Positions 32,485 to 39,104 of a stretch of DNA of 39,104 nucleotides are shown one piece after another. The stretch comes from Patescibacteria group bacterium (GTDB taxonomy: Bacteria; Patescibacteriota; Minisyncoccia; Phycocordibacterales; Phycocordibacteraceae). How positions within the stretch are numbered: position 1 is the first letter of the stretch; each line of letters opens with the position of its first letter. Both the position numbers and the translations under genes were made by a program. Below the pieces are notes generated by a model, which worked only from the letters and a program-made list of their open reading frames with translations, ran no database searches and had not been told where the DNA came from. The stretch is from NCBI GenBank assembly GCA_018970465.1, contig JAGWWI010000006.1, positions 1 to 39,104 of the forward strand, given 5' to 3'.

Positions 32485-33528
32485 CTACTCATATTCGGGG
32501 AGCGCAGCCGCGAAGGCCGCAAGCGCGAGGCGCATGTCGGGGAGCGCCTGCGGCGCGAGCGCGACTGCTCCGGCCGCGACGCGCGGCACCGCGATAATGC
32601 GCGGCGGCGTCTCGGCGAACCAGAGCGCGCCGATGCCGCTCGTCTCGAGCGCCGTCTGGCGCTTCGCGGCCGCGTCCCCCTCGGCGGCGAGGAGGATCGT
32701 GCGAGGCAAGGGATACTTCGCGGCGAGGTCGCGGAGCGCGCCCTCCGTCGCGCCGGCCCACGCCTCGCCGCCGCCGACATTGAACTCATGGAGCGCGACA
32801 AGCGTCTTCCCCCGCACGAGCGAGAGCGCCGCCGCGGAGCCGGTCGCATCGAGGATGAGGAGATCGCGCTCGTGGGGGAAGAGTGCGGCGAGTGCGCGAT
32901 ACCGGAGCGCCGCGCCGGCGACGATGCGCGGCGCCTGGATCTGGAAGCGCTCGCGCGCAAGCTTCCGCACGGATTCGCCCACGTCGCCCGCAATCTTTGA
33001 GACGAGGATGACGAGCGACGCGCGGTGCGCGACTCCGTCCATCGGGTCGGCTGTCGGGTAGCCATTGAGGCGCGCGCCGACCACCTGCTGCTCGATCCGG
33101 TCGCCGAGCCCAGCCGCGGCCGCGCGCTCGGCGCGGCGGAGCATCTCCGCGAGGAGGCGCTTCGAGAAGACGAACGGGCGTCCGCCTGCCGGGCGCTCCT
33201 CTTCGACGCGGATGGCTGCGCTCGCCCACGGGGCGTCGAGTGCGGCGAGCGCGCCCGCGAGGCGCGTGCCGGGGGCAAGCCGGGCGAGCGCAGTCATCCC
33301 GTTGCTCTCGAGCGCGCCCGCGATGAGCGCGAGCGCCCGGCCGAGCGCCGCGCTCTGCGTATCGCCCTCGTGCACCTCGACGGGCACGCGCTTCGCGTAG
33401 GCGATGGTCGGCGGCCGCCCGGGAAGAAGGAAGACGCACGCGCCCGCCGCCGAATCGGCGCCGATATCGAAAAGGATGCGCGCGCTCGCGCGAGCGGCGC
33501 GCGCGGATGCAAACGGCCACGCGCTCAT
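32485..33528 (-). CDS. PilM/FtsA-like actin-fold protein (divergent)
   Basis: A 347-aa soluble protein. ARILFDIGADSAAGACVFLL near the N-terminus and LLILDATGSAAALSLVRGKTLVALHEFNVGG further on resemble the phosphate 1 and 2 strands of the FtsA/PilM actin family. A middle region, DRIEQQVVGARLNGYPTADPMDG, recalls the FtsA/PilM subdomain. The nucleotide loops are degenerate (DATGS rather than DxGxxT), so ATP use is uncertain. Its neighbour downstream is a single-pass membrane protein, the order seen for pilM-pilN. FtsA is the main alternative. TGCTAAGAT lies 6 nt before the ATG. Confidence 0.55.
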   Translation of the reverse strand: MSAWPFASARAARASARILFDIGADSAAGACVFLLPGRPPTIAYAKRVPVEVHEGDTQSAALGRALALIAGALESNGMTALARLAPGTRLAGALAALDAPWASAAIRVEEERPAGGRPFVFSKRLLAEMLRRAERAAAAGLGDRIEQQVVGARLNGYPTADPMDGVAHRASLVILVSKIAGDVGESVRKLARERFQIQAPRIVAGAALRYRALAALFPHERDLLILDATGSAAALSLVRGKTLVALHEFNVGGGEAWAGATEGALRDLAAKYPLPRTILLAAEGDAAAKRQTALETSGIGALWFAETPPRIIAVPRVAAGAVALAPQALPDMRLALAAFAAALPEYE

Positions 33529-33534
33529 GCGCGC

Positions 33535-33543
33535 ATCTTAGCA
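33535..33543 (-). promoter_or_regulatory. Extended -10 promoter of the PilM-like gene
   Basis: TGCTAAGAT, 6 nt before ATG 33528. Confidence 0.5.
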
Positions 33544-33568
33544 TCGACCGCGGACGCGCTCGTGTCCC

Positions 33569-35506
33569 CTATTGCAAAACGGCGCGGATGCGGCGCACCC
33601 CAGCCGATGAGGCTTCTTCTTTTGCGATCTTGAATTGCTTGCCGCCCTCGCCGAGCTCGGCGGTGTTCTCGACATGGGGCCCGCCGCAGAATTCGATCGA
33701 AAATGCTTCGCTAAACTTCGGATCAGCTTCGCTCGCACCCTTCGGGCCCACGGAATAGACCGAGACCTGCTCGGGATAACTCGCGCCGAATTCGTGCTCG
33801 GCGCCGAGCTTTTCGGCCTCCGCCTTCGGCATGACCGTGCGCGTCACGGGCAGGGCCTCGGCGATCTTTTCGTTCACGATCCGCTCCGCCTCGGCGATCT
33901 CCTCCGGCGTCATCTTGCGGGCGAAGGAGAAGTCCATGCGCATCCGCTCGCTCGTGATATTGGAGCCGCGCTGATGCACCTCGGGCCCCAACACTTTTTG
34001 CAATGCCTTGAGCAAGAGGTGATGCGCGGTGTGATACTTGATCGTCTGCTCCTGGTGATCGGCCAATCCCCCGGCGAATTTCTGGGCCGCTCCGGCGCGG
34101 CTCTTGGCCTGGTGTTCGTCCATGAGCTTCCCTACCGCGTCCATATCGAGCGTGAGACCACGCTCCGCTACCATCTCCGCCGTCATCTCGAGCGGGAATC
34201 CGTAGGTCGTATAGAGCTCGAACGCCGCTGCCGGCTCGATGTGGGACGTCGGACGTCCCACATGCTTGTCGAACTCGCGGAGGCCTTGGGCGAGGGTCTT
34301 ACGGAACTGCGCCTCCTCCTTCTCCAATTGTTCGCGGATGAAGGCCGCGTTCGCTTTGACGAACGGATACGCCTCGGCGTAGGCGTCGCCATAGCCCTCG
34401 GCGACCTCGGCGAGAACGGCGTCCTTGATCCCGAGCTTGTCGGCCTCGCGGATGGAGCGGCGGATGAGGCGGCGAAGGACGTAGGGCTGTTCGCTATTCC
34501 CCGGCACGACGCCCGTCGCGAGCATGAATGACGCGGCACGCATGTGATCGAGGATGATGCGATAGGAGCGCGTGGCGCTCGCGTCGTCGCCATAGCGCTT
34601 GCCGCTGCGCGCCTCGAGGACCCGGCGCGCTTCCTCGAAGACATCGGTCAAGAAGACATCCGGATTCGCGCGCGTCGCGGCGGCGAGGCGTTCGAGCCCG
34701 CCGCCGAAGTCGACGTTCTTCTTCGGCAGCTCCTTGAACGAGCCGTCGGGCTGCTTGAGGTATTGGATAAAGACCGAGTTGCCGATCTCGATGAAGCGGC
34801 CGCAGTCGCAGTTGGGGTGGCACTCCCTGCCGAACTTTCCGTCGTGCGGGAGACCGAAGTCGTAGAAGACCTCCGAGTCGGGGCCGCCGATCTCGCCCGG
34901 GGGCATCTTGGCGGGCACTCCTGATCTCGACCACCAATTCTTCTTCGCGCCGTAGGAGAAAATGCGCGCACTCTTGCCTTGTTCGTCTGCCATCCCCTTC
35001 TCCGCGGCCTCTGCCTCCGTGCCCATCTCTTTGAAGGGCGCCTCGATCCCCTTCTCCTTGAAGAGCGTTTGCCAGATCCCCACCGATTCGTCGTCTTTCT
35101 CCATCTTGCTCTCCGCATCGCCGCCGAAGACGGTCACGTAGAGATTCTGCGGGTCGAGGCCGAGGCCCGCCTCCTTGTTCGTGAGGAATTCGAAGAACCA
35201 CGGCAGCTGCTCGGCCTTGAAGTAGTCGCCGAGGCTCCAATTGCCGAGCATCTCGAAGAAGGTCGTGTGGCGATTGTCGCCCACCTCCTCGATGTCCTCC
35301 GCGCGGAACGAGAGCTGGCTGTCCGCGAGGCGCGCGCCCTCCGGGTGCGGCTGGCCGAGGAGGTAGGGCACGAGGGGCTGCATGCCCGAGGAGGTGAAAA
35401 GGGTCGTCGGGTCGTTCTCGGGGACGATCGGCGCAGAGGGGATGATCGCGTGCCCGCGCGACTTAAAGAATTCCAGATAGCGGCTCCGGACTTCGTTGAC
35501 GGTCAT
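33569..35506 (-). CDS. alaS: Alanyl-tRNA synthetase lacking the C-Ala domain
   Basis: A 645-aa class II synthetase (usual bacterial length about 870). The catalytic domain starts MTVNEVRSRYLEFFKSRGH and includes LFTSSGMQPLVPYLLG, RHTTFFEMLGNWSLGDYFK and GGGLERLAAA. The helical tRNA-recognition domain follows, then the editing domain with its zinc ligands in HTAHHLLLKALQ and CGGPHVENTAELG. It ends directly after the editing domain (SAGVRRIRAVL), so the C-terminal DHHA1/C-Ala dimerisation domain is missing; no downstream frame restores it. Short AlaRS forms are known in CPR. ATG 35506 matches the family start, with TATCTT 7 nt upstream. Confidence 0.96.
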   Translation of the reverse strand: MTVNEVRSRYLEFFKSRGHAIIPSAPIVPENDPTTLFTSSGMQPLVPYLLGQPHPEGARLADSQLSFRAEDIEEVGDNRHTTFFEMLGNWSLGDYFKAEQLPWFFEFLTNKEAGLGLDPQNLYVTVFGGDAESKMEKDDESVGIWQTLFKEKGIEAPFKEMGTEAEAAEKGMADEQGKSARIFSYGAKKNWWSRSGVPAKMPPGEIGGPDSEVFYDFGLPHDGKFGRECHPNCDCGRFIEIGNSVFIQYLKQPDGSFKELPKKNVDFGGGLERLAAATRANPDVFLTDVFEEARRVLEARSGKRYGDDASATRSYRIILDHMRAASFMLATGVVPGNSEQPYVLRRLIRRSIREADKLGIKDAVLAEVAEGYGDAYAEAYPFVKANAAFIREQLEKEEAQFRKTLAQGLREFDKHVGRPTSHIEPAAAFELYTTYGFPLEMTAEMVAERGLTLDMDAVGKLMDEHQAKSRAGAAQKFAGGLADHQEQTIKYHTAHHLLLKALQKVLGPEVHQRGSNITSERMRMDFSFARKMTPEEIAEAERIVNEKIAEALPVTRTVMPKAEAEKLGAEHEFGASYPEQVSVYSVGPKGASEADPKFSEAFSIEFCGGPHVENTAELGEGGKQFKIAKEEASSAGVRRIRAVLQ

Positions 35507-35513
35507 GCTCGGC

Positions 35514-35519
35514 AAGATA
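35514..35519 (-). promoter_or_regulatory. -10 element of alaS
   Basis: TATCTT, 7 nt before ATG 35506; no ribosome-binding site. Confidence 0.5.
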
Positions 35520-35533
35520 CCACACATGGCGAA

Positions 35534-35565
35534 CGCCCGCTCGGTCTTGAGGACACGAGCGGGCG
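35534..35565 (-). terminator. Hairpin terminator after the 97-aa membrane protein gene
   Basis: A 10-bp perfect stem CGCCCGCTCG / CGAGCGGGCG with a 12-nt loop, 12 nt after the stop at 35577. The T-tract is weak, so efficiency is uncertain. Confidence 0.6.
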
Positions 35566-35576
35566 CGGTGTGGCTC

Positions 35577-35870
35577 TCACACGAAGAAGTGCACGACCCA
35601 ACCGATGATGACGGCCATGATTGGGATGCCGACGAGAACCACGCATGTCTCGTAGAAGGCCTCACTTTCTGGCCGCCAGACTTTTGCGGTTAAGCAACCG
35701 GCAATAAGCGTTATGCCGATAGCCGCTGGAAGATGCAGTTCTGGCAGGCGGAACGTCGGCACGATAAACCACTGCCAGAGAATTGACAGGACGAAGCCGT
35801 CGAAGGCAGCAGACGCGGCCACTAACACGAAAAAGACGGCTAGGGGAGCTGCCAGGATAAGCGCGGGCAT
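35577..35870 (-). CDS. Small membrane protein, unknown function
   Basis: A 97-aa protein with three hydrophobic segments: about 3-30 (LAAPLAVFFVLVAASAAF), about 48-62 and about 75-95 (CVVLVGIPIMAVIIGWVVHF). A perfect AGGAGG lies 9 nt before the ATG, unlike most core genes here, which lack a ribosome site. Composition is less GC-rich than the flanks. It lies between alaS and the M3 peptidase gene with its own terminator. No family is recognised. Confidence 0.6.
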   Translation of the reverse strand: MPALILAAPLAVFFVLVAASAAFDGFVLSILWQWFIVPTFRLPELHLPAAIGITLIAGCLTAKVWRPESEAFYETCVVLVGIPIMAVIIGWVVHFFV

Positions 35871-35921
35871 GGGCGGGTACCTCCTGGGTGGAATCTCTGG
35901 ATGACTTTAACTAGATTTGAG

Positions 35922-37673
35922 CTACCGAGTCAAGCGTTCAAGTTCTTTCACATCCGCCTCAATCGCAGCGAGGCCTTCTTTGAAGATCGCGGGCTTGTTG
36001 GTGTCGAGGCCACAGGATTTGAAGATGTCGTAGGGCGAGGCGCTCTCCCCTGCCGCGAGGAAGCCGTCCACCTTCTCGATGAATCGGGGATCCTTCTCGA
36101 GGTGCCGATGCAAGGCCGATGAGATGAGCTGCCCGTAGGCGTAGGAGTAGACGTAGAAGAAGCGGCGGATGTGGCTCCAGTTGACGAAGAAGTAGCCGTC
36201 CGCGCGCTCGAGCTCGAACACGGGGCCAAGGTAGTGCCGCATGTGCGCGTTCATGAGGTCCGCAATGCGCTCCTTGGGCAGGTAGCCCTCCTTGCGGATC
36301 GCCTCGTGCAACGCGCGCTCGAAGGAGAAGCACGCGATCTGGCGGAAGACCGTCGCCACGTTGTCCTGCGTCTTGTCGTGAAGGGCGACGAGGCGCTCAC
36401 GCTCGGGCAGCGTCGCGATGATGCGATTCAAGGCCGCCGTCTCGAAGAAAGTCGAGGCCGTCTCCGCAGTCGAGATCGGGTGGCCCTGGTAGAGGGGGCG
36501 CTGGCTCTTGGCGCGCTCGGCGTGGATCGCGTGGCCCATCTCGTGCGCCAGCGTCTTCAAGGATTCGAAATTGTCGATGTGGTTCAGGAGGAGCATCGTC
36601 GGGACGTTCACCCCGGAGGCGCAGAAGGCCCCGCCCGTCTTGCCCTTCTTGGGGTAGACGTCGACCTGGCCGTTCGCGAGGAGTCGGTCGAAGATGTCCG
36701 CGTAGCGGGGGTCGAGCTCGCCGAAGACCTCGCGCACCATCCGGGTGGCCTGCTCGAACGGGACTTTGGTCTTGACCTCCCCCACCTGCGCAGCGCGGTC
36801 GGCGTAGGTGAGGCGCTTCTCCTTGAGGAGCTTCGCTTTCACTTTATAGAACCGATGCGAGATAGAGACGCTCGCGGAGACGGCGTCGACCAAGGCGAGG
36901 ATCGACTGCACATCATTCTGATAGCCCTTGATGATCGCCTCGTAGGGCGTCGCGAAGTGCCGGAGCTCGTCCTCGATCTTCTTGGTGGTGTACACAGCAT
37001 TGATCTCGGCCTCGGCGACCTCGCCGACGCTCTCATAGACCTCCCGCACGCGGCCGTAGAGCGCGCGGCGCTCCTTGGTCGGCAGGGTTTGGACGAGGGC
37101 GCCAGCCTCGGGCAAAGGAAGCGTCTTCCCTCTCCAGGCGACCGTCTTCTTGTTCAAGATGTTGTCGGTCGCCTGGAGCCAGCGGCCGAAGGCGACGTCG
37201 CCCAAGAGGTTGAGGATCTTCTCCTCCGGCTCGGTGAGGTCGTGCTTGGCGTGCTCGAAGAGCTCCTTGAGCCAGTAGCGGTAGGGCGCGAGCTCTTTGG
37301 CGGCGAGGAACTTCTTCTGCACGGCCGCCGGCACCTTGCCGAGCTCGAGCGTGAAGTAGAGCATCTGGTTGCCGCGCTTCACGGCGCGCTCGTCGAGCTT
37401 CGCGGCCAGGGCCTCGGCTGCCTTGTCTTCGACGTCGAGCTCCTTGCGGAAGGAGGTGTAGTAGCCGGCCTTGACCGAGGGCCGGCCGATAAGGGACTCG
37501 TAGTCCGCGAGCGCTTTGGCGAGCGCCTTCGGGTCCTTCAGGTGCTTCTTATTCTTGCGGTACTTCTCGGCGAAGGCTTTGACGCGCTTGTCGGCATCCC
37601 GCTGATCCCGCTCGATCTGCGGATCCTTCAGTCCTTTATAAAACAGCTTGTCGAGCTCCCAGGCGGTCTTCAT
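35922..37673 (-). CDS. Oligoendopeptidase F-like M3 metallopeptidase
   Basis: A 583-aa zinc peptidase expected to cut short peptides in the cytosol. The N-terminal helical region (about 1-200) is typical of PepF. The catalytic motif is H377-E-M-G-H381 in LAHEMGHAIHAERA, and the third ligand Glu lies in STAETASTFFETA. The C-terminal FFYVYSYAYGQLISSALH segment holds the tyrosines that line the active site. No signal peptide is seen. ATG 37673 matches the family start and overlaps the stop of the HD hydrolase gene by 4 nt (ATGA), so the pair is probably translationally coupled. Confidence 0.93.
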   Translation of the reverse strand: MKTAWELDKLFYKGLKDPQIERDQRDADKRVKAFAEKYRKNKKHLKDPKALAKALADYESLIGRPSVKAGYYTSFRKELDVEDKAAEALAAKLDERAVKRGNQMLYFTLELGKVPAAVQKKFLAAKELAPYRYWLKELFEHAKHDLTEPEEKILNLLGDVAFGRWLQATDNILNKKTVAWRGKTLPLPEAGALVQTLPTKERRALYGRVREVYESVGEVAEAEINAVYTTKKIEDELRHFATPYEAIIKGYQNDVQSILALVDAVSASVSISHRFYKVKAKLLKEKRLTYADRAAQVGEVKTKVPFEQATRMVREVFGELDPRYADIFDRLLANGQVDVYPKKGKTGGAFCASGVNVPTMLLLNHIDNFESLKTLAHEMGHAIHAERAKSQRPLYQGHPISTAETASTFFETAALNRIIATLPERERLVALHDKTQDNVATVFRQIACFSFERALHEAIRKEGYLPKERIADLMNAHMRHYLGPVFELERADGYFFVNWSHIRRFFYVYSYAYGQLISSALHRHLEKDPRFIEKVDGFLAAGESASPYDIFKSCGLDTNKPAIFKEGLAAIEADVKELERLTR

Positions 37674-38248
37674 GGTGCCCCGAGGATAGCACGCTCGCGC
37701 GCGTGCGCCTCGCCTAGGCGCTTCGTGAGCCGGTGCTCGGGGAGGCGCGCGGACGCGATGCGGGCGGCCTCGCCGTGATACCAGAGGTAGTCCTCTTGCG
37801 GGCGCTTCCACCTCGCTAAGAGCGCCTTGCCCTCCTGCGCTAATGCTTCGAGCTTGCTTTCGATGTTGTCGATCTTGTCCGCGATCGCGATCAGGAGCGC
37901 GTCATCGGGCGCCTCCTCGAGATGCGCGAGGTAAGCGGCCTTTCGTTCCTTCCAATCCAGCTTCTTCCCATCGCGCTCCTTGACCTCGCTCACGTGCTCG
38001 ACGAGCTCGGCGACCCGTTCATTGAAATGCTCGACGAGTTCTTCGCGTGTCGTCTCGGTATCCTCGAGGGTGTCGTGCAAAAGTGCCGCAGAGACAACAT
38101 CATCCTCCGCCCCATCCTCGGCGACCAAGAGCGCGACCGAGAAGAGGTGCGTGATATAGGGCAACGGCTCTGTCTCGGCGCGAAAGTGTCCGTTGTGCTT
38201 CCTCGCTGCGAACTGGATCGCCTGCTTGGTCTGGGGCGTGTGGTTCAC
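37670..38248 (-). CDS. HD-domain hydrolase, RelA/SpoT-type (p)ppGpp hydrolase-like
   Basis: A 192-aa protein from a GTG start. The HD fold is clear: FAARKHNGHFRAET, PYITHLFSVALLVA (His34), the HD pair 58-59 with ED at 62-63 in LLHDTLEDTETT, and Asp124 in AIADKIDN. These match the hydrolase half of RelA/SpoT and the small MESH1-type hydrolases; there is no synthetase or regulatory domain. The likely role is cleaving (p)ppGpp or a related nucleotide. The GTG is chosen because upstream sequence is not domain-like and TATAAT stands 6 nt before it. It is followed by the M3 peptidase gene with a 4-nt overlap. Confidence 0.85.
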   Translation of the reverse strand: MNHTPQTKQAIQFAARKHNGHFRAETEPLPYITHLFSVALLVAEDGAEDDVVSAALLHDTLEDTETTREELVEHFNERVAELVEHVSEVKERDGKKLDWKERKAAYLAHLEEAPDDALLIAIADKIDNIESKLEALAQEGKALLARWKRPQEDYLWYHGEAARIASARLPEHRLTKRLGEAHARERAILGAP

Positions 38249-38254
38249 TCCCTC

Positions 38255-38260
38255 ATTATA
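38255..38260 (-). promoter_or_regulatory. -10 element of the HD hydrolase-pepF operon
   Basis: Consensus TATAAT with 6 nt (GAGGGA) to GTG 38248, next to the terminator of the upstream RHH gene. Confidence 0.55.
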
Positions 38261-38268
38261 AACGAATC

Positions 38269-38293
38269 CGGGCCCCGCGCAGTGCGGCGCCCG
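38269..38293 (-). terminator. Terminator after the RHH gene
   Basis: Stem CGGGCGCCGC / GCGGGGCCCG with one mismatch, 16 nt after the stop at 38310, followed by GATTCGTTTATA. It shares CCCGGATTCGTTT with the terminator at 38615. Confidence 0.65.
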
Positions 38294-38309
38294 AGAGGAG
38301 ACCATCAGT

Positions 38310-38555
38310 TCAGAACTTGAAGGTGACGACGGCACGCACGACCGGGATGCGCTCGACGAGAGCGAGGTTGAACCCCTGATCCTCCACGCCAATCTGCCAC
38401 TCGTGGAATTGCAGCGCATTTCGGACCACCTCGGCGATGGACTGTGCTCCGCTCCGTCGTTGTATCGCTTCGATTCGCCGGAGGGCATCGTCGGTCAATT
38501 CGAACTGCACACGCACTGGCTCCTGCGGAGCGGCACTACCCGTATTCGTTTGCAT
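38310..38555 (-). CDS. Ribbon-helix-helix DNA-binding protein
   Basis: An 81-aa protein. Residues about 13-50 (VRVQFELTDDALRRIEAIQRR, then SIAEVVRNALQFHEW) fit a ribbon-helix-helix domain: one beta strand for DNA contact and two helices for dimerisation. The remaining 30 residues form a short C-terminal extension of unknown role. AAGGAG lies 7 nt before ATG 38555, so that start is firm. RHH proteins are often antitoxins or local repressors; no partner toxin is adjacent in the same operon. Confidence 0.75.
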   Translation of the reverse strand: MQTNTGSAAPQEPVRVQFELTDDALRRIEAIQRRSGAQSIAEVVRNALQFHEWQIGVEDQGFNLALVERIPVVRAVVTFKF

Positions 38556-38614
38556 GAAAGAGCTCCTTCCTGCTGACACGTGAAATATACCACGCTCGTC
38601 CACACAAACGAATC

Positions 38615-38644
38615 CGGGCGCCTGCGAATCTCCGCAGGCGCCCG
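38615..38644 (-). terminator. Terminator after the 102-aa gene
   Basis: A perfect 12-bp stem CGGGCGCCTGCG / CGCAGGCGCCCG with a 6-nt loop, then GATTCGTTTGTG on the minus strand, 6 nt after the stop at 38651. Confidence 0.85.
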
Positions 38645-38650
38645 AATAGT

Positions 38651-38959
38651 TCAGAATTCGCCGGTCGTGCCCCAGTTCTTGGCGACGAAGTAGCGCGCCG
38701 CCTCGATTTCGGACGCTACGAGCGTCCTGATCGTCGGGAGCCGACGGCGATCGGGCTGGGTACCGGACATGAAGTACGGCTCCAAGTACTGCAGGAGCCT
38801 ACCGCCGTGCTCACGTTCGAGAAAGCGTTTATCACCGAACCGGTGTTCGACGATGCACCGGCTGATTTCGAGCACGATGCGATCGCGTTCGTCGTCTGCG
38901 GTGAAGTTCGCCGGCAGCATCAACTGCTCGGGTTCTTCGACAACGGCCAAGTGCAGCAT
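38651..38959 (-). CDS. 102-aa protein of unknown function
   Basis: A charged, mostly helical protein starting MLHLAVVEEPEQLMLPANF, with no membrane segment or recognised motif. An in-phase ribosome site (AAAGAGGA, 7 nt before the ATG) and a strong terminator after the stop support a real gene. It lies between the RHH gene and an IS30-like transposase, in the least conserved part of the window, and may be part of mobile or recently acquired DNA. Confidence 0.55.
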   Translation of the reverse strand: MLHLAVVEEPEQLMLPANFTADDERDRIVLEISRCIVEHRFGDKRFLEREHGGRLLQYLEPYFMSGTQPDRRRLPTIRTLVASEIEAARYFVAKNWGTTGEF

Positions 38960-38999
38960 TACTCAATCCTCTTTCTCCGTGCATTCCGGAATGAGTTAG

Positions 39000-39017
39000 G
39001 ACACTCGCTAGAGTGTC
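39000..39017. repeat. Palindrome before the IS30-like transposase
   Basis: GACACTC-GCTA-GAGTGTC, a perfect 7-bp inverted repeat ending 3 nt before the transposase ATG. It may be part of the element's end or an operator for the transposase. Confidence 0.6.
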
Positions 39018-39020
39018 ACC

Positions 39021-39104
39021 ATGAAGCAGAAAGGAGATTTGAGCCGTGCAGAACGTCTTGAAATAGGGATTTTGTTAGGGAAAGGGTATTCGCATCGGGC
39101 CATC
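39021..39104 (+). CDS. IS30-family-like transposase, N-terminal fragment
   Basis: The first 28 codons before the window edge. LSRAERLEIGILLGKGYSHR fits the N-terminal HTH of IS30-family transposases (LTxxERxxIxxLLxxGxSxRxIA). The catalytic part lies outside, so activity cannot be judged. It does not match the transposase fragment at the left edge, which is of another type. Confidence 0.7.
   Translation, partial: MKQKGDLSRAERLEIGILLGKGYSHRAI

Noticed and set aside
36171-37778. 535-codon open frame opposite the M3 peptidase gene
   Set aside because: Antisense to a gene with an intact HExxH motif; no recognisable domain in the antisense product.
38249-38488. Upstream extension of the HD hydrolase gene to an ATG
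   Set aside because: The added region runs through the RHH gene's 3' end and its terminator and is not domain-like.
1-39104. Both edge transposases being the two halves of one repeated element
   Set aside because: The left fragment has a WYN-RPH type end, unlike IS30 C-termini, while the right fragment has an IS30-like HTH; they appear to be different families.
1-39104. CRISPR arrays, rRNA genes or riboswitches
   Set aside because: I saw no regularly spaced direct repeats, no rRNA-like conserved sequence and no recognisable riboswitch core on either strand; tRNA-Tyr is the only structured RNA gene found.

Overview
This GC-rich window (roughly 60% G+C by eye) looks like a chromosome segment from a Candidate Phyla Radiation (Patescibacteria, probably Parcubacteria/Paceibacteria-type) genome. 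The lineage call is an inference. It rests on small, tightly packed, overlapping genes; an alanyl-tRNA synthetase ending at the editing domain (645 aa); zinc-less L36 and S4 proteins; an archaeal-type AspRS; and CPR-style envelope genes (coiled-coil M23 and C39-like hydrolases, a baseplate-J-like membrane protein beside a PilM-like protein, and a small sortase locus). Partial transposases of two different families sit at the two edges, as expected when a contig breaks at repeats.

Layout. 1-133: 3' end of a transposase. 173-2088: XerC/D-like recombinase, a 65-aa membrane protein and an AlkA-type glycosylase. 2092-4831: divergent pair of exported hydrolases sharing one coiled-coil architecture. 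15512 down to 4824 (minus strand): a compact block trpS-aspS-pepA-scpA-scpB-dacA-mraY-ftsW-murG-gltX, coupling aminoacylation, chromosome condensation and peptidoglycan synthesis, mostly with 4-11 nt overlaps. 15599-18235: GreA-C-domain-like gene, tRNA-Tyr, an HTH gene whose stop codon lies in the tRNA anticodon loop, and tyrS. 18251-23653: ABC exporter, membrane protein, dnaJ, dnaK. 23788-25042 (plus strand): exported Ig-like-repeat protein with an MPNTG motif, and a sortase. 25045-26370: zinc-ribbon peptide, DUF2335 protein, small protein, grpE. 26443-31175: Cys-rich membrane protein and the infA-rpmJ-rpsM-rpsK-rpsD-rpoA-rplQ-rplM-rpsI operon. 31226-35870: baseplate-J-like and PilM-like pair, alaS, small membrane protein. 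35922-38959: M3 peptidase, HD hydrolase, RHH protein and a hypothetical gene. 39021-end: start of an IS30-like transposase.

The most general pattern is in the promoters. About ten operon-leading genes have a -10-like hexamer exactly 6 nt before the start codon, and eight more have 7-9 nt, often with an extended TGC. This predicts mRNAs starting at or within about 3 nt of the start codon (leaderless). Several accessory genes instead carry clear Shine-Dalgarno sequences.

No stretch longer than 300 bases lacks a gene. I found no CRISPR array, rRNA gene or riboswitch.
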